The translations under genes were made by a program, and so were the position numbers. The notes beneath the pieces are model-generated. The model ran no database searches, had not been told where the DNA came from, and was given only the letters and a program-made list of their open reading frames with translations. DNA of 64,000 nucleotides from Diphasiastrum complanatum (taxonomy: Eukaryota; Streptophyta; Lycopodiopsida; Lycopodiales; Lycopodiaceae): contig CM055106.1 of the NCBI GenBank assembly GCA_029204225.1, positions 3,091,519 through 3,155,518 on the forward strand, in the 5' to 3' direction. Of this stretch, positions 32,106 to 43,541 are shown one piece after another (position 1 is the stretch's first letter; each line of letters starts with the position of its first letter).

Positions 32106-32416
32106 TGAATCCTGTTGAACAAACACTATCTAGAAGCTGTTCCTTTCATAAGAAGCCTTCCACATCAAGTACACAGTTCATTTTATTCTTAAAAGTTCGG
32201 CTGCAAAGGATAATTGATCTCCATCATGGACGGACTCAAGCAATCCTTCCAGAATCTATGTAAATTGGCATTCTACGTAGCTTTGAATATTGTATAGGTA
32301 GCTTTGAATATTGTATAGATAGTAGATGTGGGAACATGCTCCACACCTGTGATATCAAGTTATACACAAATAATCATAGATCAAAGCTAAAATTTTGACA
32401 ATTTTAACAAATCTTC
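32106..32416. other. 3' flank of the DUF688 gene
   Basis: Probably 3' untranslated DNA. A short direct repeat, GTAGCTTTGAATATTGTATAG, occurs twice near 32277 and 32299. No clear polyadenylation signal identified. Confidence 0.4.
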
Positions 32417-32540
32417 TTTTTGGGTAGTGGCTTTTAATCTTTACAATGATAAGTTTGTACTTATTGTTGAATTGAATTTTTGGGTAGTGGCTTTTAATCT
32501 TTACCATGACAAGTTTGTACTTATTGTTGAATTGAATTCT
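32417..32540 (+). repeat. 60-bp tandem duplication
   Basis: TTTTTGGGTAGTGGCTTTTA at 32417 recurs at 32477. The units differ at only a few bases. Confidence 0.93.
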
Positions 32541-33850
32541 TCAAATTAGACGTATCTTGTGTACTAATCTTGCCAATAATAGTTGTTCATTTCATTTTGG
32601 ATTCATCGAAATGGCCTTATTGGTATTAGATTTCTTTTGATAACCAATTGTCATTTCATGAATCATGCTTAATAGGATTAGTAACTTCTTGATATCGATT
32701 TTTTTTATTAATAAACCAATCAATGATCTAAATATTTTTCAAATTGCATCTTGAATCATTTTCTTTAAGATAGATCATTTTCTTATAATACACTTAAGCA
32801 TTGTAAATTATCATTTTGGCTTATCTAATTTTTAGTTCTTTCAATCAATTCAAATTATATGGAATTAATCATAAATCTGGCTTGGTTGACCTTCATCCAA
32901 ACAACAAACTCAAATTTGGCTCAAGAAGAGCAATTACTCTTCTTGACATATACATCATTGTTGGATGACAAAGAGCCTCTTTTTGGGAATAATTTGATCA
33001 CATATATTCTATAGGAGTTCATATGTAACACCATGGTGGTGTTATCATATTTGGTTATTCAAAAAATAGATCTAAGATTACTTGCCTAGCAAAACATGAT
33101 AGCTCCTTACAAACCCAAACTAGCATAGTATCATAAATAATTGTCGCAATCATAAATGTTTCTCAAACTCAATACATAAAAAGAAGGTAGTTGGTACTCT
33201 AGTCAGATAAAGGCATGTGCATACAATCATGTTTTACAAAAGAAAAAGAAAAAACACTTAAAATGTGATAACATCAAATAACACAATGGCGATATAATAA
33301 TGCCTTCCAAAGCTTCAAAAATACAAACTAGATAACGTAAGTCATGTTTGTAGTAACTAAGCTTGCACAACGTAAGAATGTAAGATTTCTCACCACTCCC
33401 TGTTTTTTATATTGTGCATCCCTCATCACTTTTGCCAGATTCTTGTTTAGTGAATGAAATTTTGTATAAATTGCTTCTTCTGAAAACAAATTAAAAAGAT
33501 TGTAGCCTTTTAGCATCCACAAATTGATTCAACAAGGGTTTTGTTCTTAATCAAAGTAAACAAGATAATTCTAATCAATTATAGTCTTGACACTATATGA
33601 CGTAAGAGAGGGTGGTAGGGATTTTGAAGAAGTAAGTGTCTAGGTTGACGGGAGAGGAGATGAAAGGAGAGAAATTACTCAAAAAAAATCTAGGCTTTGT
33701 TCATTGAAATAGTTCTCTATGGGTGAGGAAGAGTTAAGCCAGGTTGGAAGAAAAGTGGTGAGGAAGGAAGAAGCCTTGTGTAGTGAGAGAGGGTGCCAGC
33801 TTCAAATAAATGGAGAAGATGATATTATTTTTAAAACATGATAAACGCCC

Positions 33851-33854
<4 letters not shown>
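32541..33854. other. AT-rich intergenic DNA
   Basis: Nothing recognised beyond low-complexity AT-rich sequence. Confidence 0.5.

Positions 33855-33912
<58 letters not shown>
33855..33912 (+). repeat. (TA)n microsatellite with complementary arms
   Basis: About 28 TA units, flanked by CCCCAAAA on the left and TTTTGGGC on the right, so the whole stretch can fold as one hairpin. Confidence 0.95.
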
Positions 33913-33916
<4 letters not shown>

Positions 33917-33995
33917 GGCATGTTCAAAAAGGATTCTACCCCTATCCTTATATATATTCTATAGGCATGTTCAAAAAGGATTTCTACCCCTATTT
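33913..33995 (+). repeat. Short imperfect tandem duplication
   Basis: GGCATGTTCAAAAAGGATTC near 33917 recurs near 33964, each followed by TACCCCTAT, with a spacing of about 47 bases. Confidence 0.8.
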
Positions 33996-36900
33996 TTGAA
34001 GAAAATATATAAGGATGAAAGCCAAATTTTTAAGCATGGGACACCTTTTGGGCTTGAAAAAAACCATTACACAGGGCAAAATAAAGATTGAAGAGAGGGT
34101 GTTGATCTATTAGGGAAAGACACTCATGAGGACATGAAATTCAAGAGGGCATGTTGTTCATGGATTGAAGTTTGGTGATTTTCTTGCAAAGGAAGAGACA
34201 TATACGAGTGATGTCGTGTATGTGTTAGCCTCCTACTTTTGTAGGGATGGTGCAAAATGTCCCACTTTGATAAGCACCTTCCTCCTTGCCATAGAAATTT
34301 CTTGAGAAACATCACAAGATCCATGAACTTATTATTATATGCAACAACAAACACTATCATAGACTATTCCAAGATGAGAACTTAACTCTATAATTTGTGT
34401 TTTGCGTTGATTATTCTTACCAAAATTTATAATTAGCTTTATTTCTCTCTAGCACATTATTACTCCCCTCTTCTTATTTAGTGTTTTTGTGATCCAGCTA
34501 GTTCTTATAGTGGATATGACATTCAAGTTTGTAGAACATGGTTTCATTTTCAAAAGATGGCATCACATGTAGAGAACAAATTGTTGAAAATGGGTATACA
34601 TCAAAAGACAAACTACATCAGTGCAAAATATAAACAAAAGGAATGCAAAATTGAATAGTTCCAATTAGTCATAACTGCTATTTCACTCTATGAAACAATA
34701 CTCACTCTAATAGCACATGTAATAGTAAATTTTAAACATTGAGTCATTTTAAAATATTTCAAGCCTAATTTTATTTGTTGGTGACATGAAGAAGAGCTAG
34801 ACTTTCAAATAAATGAATTGTAACAATGAAAGGAATAGTAAGCAATTCCATTGAGCAAGGTGTTGTATTTCATTGATACAGAGGAAAAATCAAACAAGTA
34901 GAGTCTATGAAATTAAGTGAATAAGTTAAGAAGCTAATATGCATAGTGGGCATCTTGTGTTCTCCACTAAATGAAAATAGTCGGCATACACATAAAAGTA
35001 AATGCTTTTGTAAATGTGCCTAGTTGCACAAACAAGATAAGATGTGGCATTCAATGGTGTAAACAAATGAAATAGTATAAATTTGATTTGAAAAGAGATT
35101 GTTGTATGGTATCATTTTATTTATCTTGGCTTTACCAAGTCGCGTCATAATGCATTACAAACCATTTTAATAATCTTCCACTAGCTTTTGGTGACTATAA
35201 TGATGTTTCTTAGGTGTATAAGATACACCTTATTTTCCCTTTCTATTTATTAAGGACTTGAAAATACCAATAGCACTTTACAAGGTGATGATTTCATAGT
35301 AATTGATAAAATAAAGTAATGCCTTTCCTTCCACTTCAAGTTATAATTTGTTGCACCTAACATAGCTTTCCTCACATATGGGGCATTGGTATACATCATC
35401 TTTTCTATTATTGACGATCATAGGTTGAATTTCAATTGTGCTCATTTTTCAAGACATTTACAAGGACTTTGTTTATAATGTCTTTTCTTTTAGATATTGC
35501 ATGCTTTCAATGTTAACAGATGGTACACTATTGTTAAGTATAGATTTAATTAGATGTTGAATTGCCCTTGGCACCTTAAGAAATGCTACATTTTGTATTG
35601 ATTGACTAATAGCCTAGAATTTATTAACAAATATAAACAATTATTGATATAATTACCATAATTAATTCCTCTTTATATGTGATGCAATCTATATGCAATA
35701 ATTTAACACATTGATTAATCAAATTAAATGGCTCATAAGTTATATTGATGTAATAATATGGCTCAAATAGTTCACCATGAATAGATGAGATGAAGATGAA
35801 AATGAGAGAGAAATTGAGAAGGAAAATAAAAAGACTTATAGAAGATCATAGAGAAAGTGGGCTTGTTTTTTTTTTTTTTTTGTAGCCATTTTAACTTGTA
35901 TTTAGAGATGGAGGGTTTTCAAAAATGCATAAGAAGATTGAGTAGTGCCTATTTAGAAAAAACAAAAAGAATAAAATAAGAATATAAGACATAAGAAAAA
36001 ATGACTTTGAAAGGGCCTATTAGGGCTATTTTCAGCCAAGGATTGGTTTAGCCAAAATGCCCCATTGAGAGAAGAACCCACATTGTCCTTACATGAGTGA
36101 CCATAATTTGACCACTTCCAATCCTGGGGGGCCCATTGATCACCTAGTACTTCTTGGTCAATGAGAGTTTTCCAAGCTCTCAAGAGTATGACCACAAAGA
36201 GAATGTTGTTATTCTCGTATCCACTAAACAAAGATAGAGCAGCTAATGTGTTGTGTACGCATAGAGCATAGATTGCTTGCACTATCCAATGATGGGGTCA
36301 CCAATGTATATTGTGACGAGAATAAGATAACATTGGTGTTCACTTCTATAGCAATGTCTCTTGATCATACCTTATGAGCCGTGGTATTAAAGGCTATGAT
36401 GTCTAAGAGCATAGGCCCTAGGATGCATATTACTAGGCAATATTTGCATGGACTGAACGTCTTTGTTTCTTAGGTTGCCAGCATGTGGTGCGGTTACTAG
36501 TAGCATGTGCGTTTACTAAGCTCCTATCTGAATGTCTCCAAGGTTGCTTAGCACAGGTCTTGGCTAGCTCCTCTACTGATCGCAGTTAAATCGTCGGTAG
36601 ATGGTGTTGATGAGGGAATATGATGTGTTGTTTTCAATTTGGGATATCACGTTATTGCTATGCCTACACAAATCCAAGTTAAACTATAAGTCAGTTCATA
36701 TATGTGAAGAGAGCTTTCATCTGCCCTGTGTATAATTTGAAACAATCGATCGTCTAGGATAAGAAGCTGATGGACATGTCGGTTATAGAAATGGTAATAG
36801 GCTATACCTTGTCACTCTACTTGAGGTGTGTTTCATGCTAATAGATCACAATCGTATTGGATGATGTTGTTAGGTGACAAGTGCACATAGCATGGCAATT

Positions 36901-37408
36901 TTTTGACATTGGCCTTGAAGAACCTAGAGGGTTTACTGTGAAATCTCTAAGAGCATCCTCTCTTAGCTAAATATGACATAGCATGAGTGACTGCGATGTT
37001 TTATTTTCGTTCCACTTTCCAGATTTATGTTCCTCTTGGAACTCAATCACAATGCATCGACAGTTCAAGCATGATCTTTCTGAGATGATCATGAACTTTT
37101 AGAACATTTCACTCTCTCCAATGTGCACTCTTTTTTCCATCATGTTGCTTGATGGTCCTATCAATGTCCTTCAAAGACAAATTGTATTTAGTTGATCCAC
37201 ACCTTTTGGATATGGCACAACCTAGGTGACACTCGACTCTCCTATCATTTTTCAATGCTAATTACTTCTTAGCTCCCATTGACCCTTAATTCTTAAGTAT
37301 AAGCCCCCTTCTTTGTAGGTTGATATTCCAAGGAATATTCAAGCCATCTTGAAAAGGATACAGACTTAAGCCTACAACTGGATTAGTCAAGTTTAGGCCT
37401 TTACGCCA
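33996..37408. other. AT-rich intergenic DNA
   Basis: No credible ORF or RNA gene seen. A poly-T run lies near 35866-35881. Confidence 0.5.
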
Positions 37409-37732
37409 TGTTGTAACGACTTAAGGTTATTTAGTACTAAGCCTAAGTCTAGATCATTGAAACTTAAGTTAGTCAAAATTAGTTTAGTTGTTTATGGTCC
37501 CATGGCACCAATTCAATTAAAAGTTGAGTTAGCTTATGTGGTCTACTTGTCCCATAGTGCCATTTTGTAAGTGACCACCACTCCAAGTATATAAAGAAGT
37601 GGAAGAGCCCATTTTGAGAAGAACCTCATTTGCAATACATGTTTATCTTTTCTTCTTTGAGTGTTCTCCCTTGTGTGGTTTCATGTGTTGTATTACTTCA
37701 CGTTGTATTGTACACTATTTGATCTTGCAACA
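37409..37732 (+). repeat. Candidate solo LTR (324 bp)
   Basis: It begins TGTTGTAACGAC and ends TTGCAACA (inverted TGTTG/CAACA ends), with a TATA box (AGTATATAAAG) near 37587-37597 about 145 bases before the end. No primer site follows and no target duplication is evident. Confidence 0.4.
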
Positions 37733-37736
37733 AGTT

Positions 37737-37900
37737 AAGTTAATCTAGGCCCTCCATTCTCTAGTGGGTTAAGCCTTAGAGGAGGAGATCTAGTTTAGGG
37801 TTTTATCATTGTGGTTTTAAGTTAATCTAGGCCCTCCATTCTCTAGTAGGTTAAGCCTTAGAGAAGGATGTTTGGTTTAGGGTTTTGACATTTTGGGTTT
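37737..37900 (+). repeat. 82-bp tandem duplication
   Basis: AAGTTAATCTAGGCCCTCCA at 37737 recurs at 37819, followed in both by TTCTCTAGT, GGTTAAGCCTTAGAG and GGTTTAGGGTTTT-like text. Confidence 0.9.
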
Positions 37901-38220
37901 AGTTGCTAAGTAAAGAAAAGAGAGAAGAGTGGATCTTACCCTCAAGAATACTTACTGTATGCTTGCATTGCCTTTGGCATCCATATTCATGCTAGTAGGA
38001 AGAAGCCTTAGTATCGACTAGATGGGAGACACAACCATAGTCCTACTAGAAGGAGCCTTTGCCGGAAATAGATGCTAGAGATACAACATTCTCAATCAAG
38101 CTTCTAGTATTTTTACTCCTCTTATGAAGCAGTATCAACCATGTTTCCTAGTTGATTGCTTGGTTAAATCTTTCCTCTAGTTTAGGACCCCCTTCTAGGT
38201 TGACTCCTGGTTTGCGTGTT

Positions 38221-39176
38221 CCATCAACAAGCTCAAAGCATGGCTATGTGCAAAAGGATTTGCTCAAATCCAAGGCCTTGATGACACTCCTTTAAAAAAA
38301 GATGGTATGTGGTATATTGATGTGAAGCTAGCTCTCACATGTCTAATTCCAAAAATTCTTTTTCTACTCTTATGCCTTATGAAGGAGTTAAGAAATCCAT
38401 CTGTACTACAAATGATTGTGAATGAAAAATTGAAGGAGCAGGGAGGATTCTCTTGAAAGTTGCATCCTTGTCTCTCAAAGATGTGCTCTTTGTTCCAAAT
38501 CTCACTAAGAATCTTATTAGTGTTGGACAAGTGCTTGATAGTGGCCTTGATGTCAAGTTTCATATTGACACTTGTGTAATCAAGAAAGAAGATGAGATTC
38601 TTTCATGTGAATCTTGATTTGGAGGCATCTACAAATTGGATCCAAGTGAGAATGCTAACTCTTGTGATATTGCATATGTGACCAAGTTTTCCAAAGAAGA
38701 ATTATGGCATAGAATATTGGGCCATCCCAACTTCAAATCTATGCACTCTGTGGTCAAAGAAGCCAAAGCTATTAGTTTTCGAAAGACACTATCCAAGGAG
38801 ATCAATCCTTGTGAAATATGTGCTATTGCAAAGTCACATAGGAGGCGATATCCAGGATCTCATATCATCCATTGGAGCTTGTGCACTTGGATGTACACTC
38901 TTCATCTTCTACAAGCAAGGGAGGAGCCACTTGTTTTGTCATTTTCATTGATGACTACAGAAAATCTACATGGTTGTATCTTTTATCTTCCAAAGCTATG
39001 GTGTTTGATTATTTCCTAAAAGTTGTTGTTGAAAAGCAATACTCTTTCAAGATCAAAGCTTTGAGATGTGATGGTGGTGGAGAGTATGTCTCCAACAAGT
39101 TTTATGATTTTTGTGAGCAAGAAGGAATCAAAAGATAATTCTCTTGTGCCTATTCCCCTTCTCAAAATGGGGTGGC
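38221..39176 (+). pseudogene. Copia family C pol, 5' part (rearranged), interrupted by the young element
   Basis: 38221-38283 is a short reverse transcriptase piece that also occurs near 46408 and is out of order here. From about 38300 the protease region follows with a frameshift inside the catalytic motif. Then come CTTNDCE, VLFVPNLTKNLISVGQ, the integrase finger (ELWHRILGHPNF and CEICAIAKSH), VHLDVHSSS, FIDDYRKS and LRCDGGGEY. Stops interrupt it near 38428, 38617 and 39138. The frame is cut at SPSQNGVA by the insertion at 39177 and resumes at 45607. Confidence 0.88.
39172..39176. repeat. Target-site duplication GTGGC (left copy)
   Basis: Identical to 45607-45611 and falls inside the integrase codons of the host copia C copy. 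Confidence 0.95.
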
Positions 39177-39831
39177 TGTGAAAATTGTCAACATTTCCTA
39201 GCTAGTTTGAGGCCTAAATTGGCTAAAATTGTAAATAGTTTTGGTTCTGGAGTTTCACACGTGTGAACCAGGCCACAATGTTTTTATTTACTGTATTTTT
39301 TCAGTATGATGAAGTGTCAAACTTCATACCCTTCAAAATGAGACCATTTTGATGTATTTTGGTCATATAAGCCATTTTTAGCTATTTTTCCTATATAGGG
39401 AATATCTAGGGTCAAGTACCTTCTAGAGAGAGGAGAGAGAGTCATCTTCCTCATCCATAAATAGTAGGGAAGTCGTGGAGAACAGGTTGGAGAAACCTTT
39501 TGTATGCTTCATTGAGATCAATAGATCATTGTCATTGTTTCTTCCTCCATTGAGAGCATTGTTGTGTGTATTGTCTTCAAGCTATTGTGTATGATCTTAG
39601 GTGCTTTCCAAAAGTGATAGGCTGATGTATTATGGACTGTATAATGCTATTTTGGGCCGCACTTGATGTTTATGGAAGTTTCCATTTGTGATAAATGCTT
39701 TTTGATCAAGTTCTTTGCATTCTAGGTAGCATAGAATGTGTTGCCAATTCCTAGCTTATGTAGTTTGGAGTGCAAGCATTCAAGCCAATGATCTTGGAGT
39801 TTAGATCCACTTAGGATCTGTATTTTTCACA
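39177..39831 (+). repeat. 5' LTR of the young copia element
   Basis: TGTGAAAATTG to TTTTTCACA, 655 bp. It holds a TATA-like CCTATATAGGG near 39394-39404 and the palindrome TTCACACGTGTGAA at 39254-39267. Confidence 0.96.
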
Positions 39832-39843
39832 TGGTATCAGAGC
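39832..39843 (+). other. Primer binding site of the young copia element
   Basis: TGGTATCAGAGC directly after the LTR. Confidence 0.95.
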
Positions 39844-41003
39844 TGGTTGGCTTCTATTTACAGTAAGTATTCCATTTTTGGTGATATTTGGATGTTTGAT
39901 CAAGTTCTAGCATGATTTTGCATTGCTTTGTTGATCAAATCTTACTAACCTTTGTTTTGTGAGTTGAACTTGTGGATCAAAAGCATATTTCAGGTCTATT
40001 GAAGATCAGAGGCTGAAAAGAAACTATTTTGGATCAGATCATAACACCTAATCATTTGTGATTGTGAGGCTTGTGCATATTCAATACTAACAATGTTCTT
40101 TTCAATCCTATTGTTGACAATCTCCATTCTTGGATGAACACTCTCCTTAAGTGGATGAAACTTCTCCTTAAGTGGATGACAAATGCTCTTTTGAGTGAGT
40201 TGTAATTCTCCTAAAGGCTGAGCAAAGCTCCCATTTGGATGAACGATCCCCTTTTTTGGGTGAAGATATTGTAAGCTCCATTGTGAAGAGCATATTGTAA
40301 AGATTGTCATCAATTTTGGCATAATTTTTGGTGTACTTTGTTGAGCATGTAAGTAACTCTCCTTATGTAATTTGATTGGAGCATTTGCTGGAAGGTGTTA
40401 ACCATTATGCAAGTGTGTTTTCAGGTTCTTAACAGGTTGAGGAACATTCTCATGTGAAGTGATCTTAGATCTACATCTAAACACCAAGATTTGACAAGAT
40501 AGTGAAGCTAGTCTTGTGATTCACTAAGTGTGCTCATTCATTCACCTCTAAATCTTGTATTTATCACTTGCTGGAGTTTATAAACTTTTAGAAGTGTGGT
40601 TTACATGTGGTTTTACAGGTTGAATCAATATCTTAGTGTGTTGATCATATGTTGATCAAGTTTGTTCATTACTAGGTAATCTTGGCATCCTAGTTTTGGG
40701 TATTTTCTAAGAATGCAAGTAACTCTTCACACCATAACTTGATTTGGTCACTTGCTGGAAAGTTTGAGAGCTTAAGCAAGAGTGTGTTCAGGTTGGTTTG
40801 ATTTTGTAATCCATTCTTAGTGTGTGCAAAGTGTTGCATGTGTTTCAATCTTCCTTTCTATGCTTGGAAACCATCTAGGTTCAAGATAGAAGTGTTTTAG
40901 GGTCCTAAATCTTCATAGATCTCTTTATCTATCATTTGTTGAGAGAAAAGTGAGTGCTAAGTGCTTTAGGACAGAACCTAAAAGTTGAAGAAACATTAGA
41001 ATC
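39844..41003 (+). other. Repeat-bearing leader of the young copia element
   Basis: No long sense ORF. CTCCTTAAGTGGATGA occurs twice near 40142-40178. Three spaced sections share CTTGCTGGA or TTTGCTGGAAGG, followed by AAG...GTGTG and CAGGTT (near 40385-40435, 40567-40625, 40745-40800). These may be packaging or splicing-related signals (inference). Confidence 0.6.
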
Positions 41004-43541
41004 ATGGCTTCCAATGGTGGGATCATGCTAGAGTCTAGTGAAAGGTTGAGTTCATCAAACTACTCTACTTGGAAAGTGAGGATGGAGTCCTTACTTGAGT
41101 TGAATGAACTCATGGACATAGTTGCAGAAATTGAAGAGAGACCTCTCACACTTCAAGAGCAACAAAGGTTTGATAAGAAGGCCAAAAGGGCTCTTCATAT
41201 CATTAAAATGAATGTTACAAATGAACTTCTCAAGGAAGTTGGAAAGTGTCAAAGTGCAAGTGAGGCATGGAATGCCTTAAAGAAGCTCTTTGAATCAAAG
41301 TCCACATCTAGGGTATTGACCCTAAGGAGACAAATATTTTCTAGTAGGCAAAGAGAGGGTGAAAGTGCTCATGCATTTATCTTGAGAGTTAAGTCCCTAA
41401 GTGATGATTTAGCATGCATTGATGAGAACATAAAAGATGGTGAAATAGTCCAAGTTATGTTGAATGGTTTGCTAAATGAACATGCTAACCTTGTGCAAAG
41501 TTTTGCCATTCAAAGAGTCTTGCCAAGTGTGGTTGACTTGCAAGAAATCTTATTGGCTGAAGAACATAGGTTGCAATCAAAGCTTGATGGTGCATCCTTG
41601 CAAGGTGGAGGTGAAGAGGCTTTCTTCACAAAAGGCAAATTCAAGGGCAAAGGTAAAGGCAAAGGGAAATGGTCCAAAGGTGGTAACTTTGATCATGATG
41701 ATCACTCTTCCTCTTCCTCTTCTACTAAGAACAATAAGTCAAAGTTCAAGTGCTTTTATTGTGGGATAAAAGGTCATTTTGCAAATGAATGTTATAAGAA
41801 GAAAAGAGAGCAAGGAGAGAGGCAAGGAAATCTTACAATAGATGAGGAAGAACATAACACATGTGAATCACTTGTTATGACTTCAAGTTTGTTAGCCAAC
41901 ATAGATGATAATGATCCTTGGTGGATTGATAGTGGAGCCTCATCTCACATGACAAGACATAAGGAATACTTTACATCCTTATTGTCTTATGAGGGAGAAG
42001 GTAACATCATCTACACTGCAAATGATGGTCAATGTGACATCAAAGGCATAGGCACTATTCCTATTTCCCTTTCAACAAATAGGAAAGCAAATCTTGAAAA
42101 TGTTTTGTACATTCCTTCAATCACTAAGAATTTGCTTAGTGTAAGTCAAATGATTGACAAAGGACTTGATGTGGAGCTCATTGGAGATGCATGTTTGATA
42201 AGTAAATGTGGATCCTTGATTGCTCAAGGTAGGAGGCATGGTAAACTTTTCAAGCTTGATGCATGTGTGATCTCTAATCATGAAGGATGTATGGCTAGGG
42301 ATCAATTGACAAACCAAGAAGTTTGGCACAAGAGGTTGGGCCATCCCAACTTCAAATCTTTGGAGGTAATGGCAAAGAAAGAGCTTGTTCTTGGTCTCCC
42401 TAAAAGTCTTGTTGCAAACAATAGTGTTTGTGAACATTGTGCCTTGTCCAAATCTCATAGACTTGCTTATTCTAGATCTACTTCTAGATCTAAAGAAGCT
42501 TTTCAACTTGTGCATTCTGATATTCATTCTTCTAGTACAACTAGCAATGGTGGGGCAAAGATGTATGCAACTTTCATTGATGACTTTAGTAGGTATACTT
42601 GGATCTATCTTCTTAAAAGTAAGGATGAAGTGTTTGCTGCATTTGTCAAGTTCAAGAATGAAATGGAAAACCAATTCAATACAAAGATCAAATGCTTAAG
42701 ATCTGATAATGGAGGGGAATACACCTCAAATAGGTTCAAAGACTTTTGTATAGCACATGGGATTAAGAGGGAGATGTCTAGTCCTAGGACTCCACAACAG
42801 AATGGAGTGGCCGAGAGGAAGAATAGAACCCTTTGTGAATGTGCCAAGGCAATGAGACTACATGCTAATCTTGCTAAGTCTTTTTGGGGGGAAGCTTTAG
42901 CATGTGCTAACTATCTATGTAATAGATGGACAAGTGCTTCCTTGGATGGTAAAACTCCTCATGAGGTTCTTTATGGTAGAAGGCCGAGTGTCAAGCATTG
43001 TAGGATCTTTGGATGTACATGTTTTGTCAATATCACACTTGATGATAGAACTAAAGAAGATCCTTCATCAAAGAAGGGTGTGTTTGTTGGCTATAGTGAA
43101 GTAAGCAAGGCTTACAAAGTGTACATTCCTTCTACAAAGAAAGTTGTCATAAGTAGGGATGTCATCTTTCATGAAGAGAATGTTTCCAATGTTGTTGATG
43201 TTGATGTTGATGTGCCGACTAATCATCATGATGTGCAAGATGTCTTGGATGAAGATGGAGATGCCACTCCAAAGCAAACTTCAAGGAAGACTCAAAGGCA
43301 AAGGGCTAAGCCATCAAGGCTAACCTATGATGAAAAAGGAAAGCAAGTGGTGGACAACTCTAACTTTGCTTTTCTTACCTCTTTTGATGAACCAACTTGT
43401 GTAGGTGAAGCAATTCAAAAGAAGGAATGGATCCAAGCCATGGATCATGAGCATCAAGCACTCATCAAAAGCAACACATGGAGGTTGGTAAAGCTTCCAA
43501 AGGAAAGAAGGCAATTGGTAGTAAGTGGATCTTCAAGATAA
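41004..43541 (+). CDS. Copia gag-protease-integrase, 845 aa (first frame of the young element)
   Basis: Starts at MASNGGIMLESSERL after the leader. Domains: gag to about residue 240, zinc knuckle CFYCGIKGHFANEC from C250, protease D309 in DSGASSHM, integrase finger from WHKRLGH (H442), catalytic D506, D568 and E604 with 35 residues between the last two, and the linker with RPSRLTYDEKGK-like text. All visible catalytic residues are intact. Around 43500, in the linker just before reverse transcriptase, the frame is lost relative to homologues and ends 14 codons later. The related fragment at 13311-13490 has one more base here, which supports a one-base deletion. Confidence 0.94.
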   Translation: MASNGGIMLESSERLSSSNYSTWKVRMESLLELNELMDIVAEIEERPLTLQEQQRFDKKAKRALHIIKMNVTNELLKEVGKCQSASEAWNALKKLFESKSTSRVLTLRRQIFSSRQREGESAHAFILRVKSLSDDLACIDENIKDGEIVQVMLNGLLNEHANLVQSFAIQRVLPSVVDLQEILLAEEHRLQSKLDGASLQGGGEEAFFTKGKFKGKGKGKGKWSKGGNFDHDDHSSSSSSTKNNKSKFKCFYCGIKGHFANECYKKKREQGERQGNLTIDEEEHNTCESLVMTSSLLANIDDNDPWWIDSGASSHMTRHKEYFTSLLSYEGEGNIIYTANDGQCDIKGIGTIPISLSTNRKANLENVLYIPSITKNLLSVSQMIDKGLDVELIGDACLISKCGSLIAQGRRHGKLFKLDACVISNHEGCMARDQLTNQEVWHKRLGHPNFKSLEVMAKKELVLGLPKSLVANNSVCEHCALSKSHRLAYSRSTSRSKEAFQLVHSDIHSSSTTSNGGAKMYATFIDDFSRYTWIYLLKSKDEVFAAFVKFKNEMENQFNTKIKCLRSDNGGEYTSNRFKDFCIAHGIKREMSSPRTPQQNGVAERKNRTLCECAKAMRLHANLAKSFWGEALACANYLCNRWTSASLDGKTPHEVLYGRRPSVKHCRIFGCTCFVNITLDDRTKEDPSSKKGVFVGYSEVSKAYKVYIPSTKKVVISRDVIFHEENVSNVVDVDVDVPTNHHDVQDVLDEDGDATPKQTSRKTQRQRAKPSRLTYDEKGKQVVDNSNFAFLTSFDEPTCVGEAIQKKEWIQAMDHEHQALIKSNTWRLVKLPKERRQLVVSGSSR

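Noticed and set aside
39996-40322. Antisense ORF with repeated HPLKE-like peptides in the copia leader.
   Set aside because: It is antisense to the element and explained by short direct repeats in the leader; no start context or homologue.
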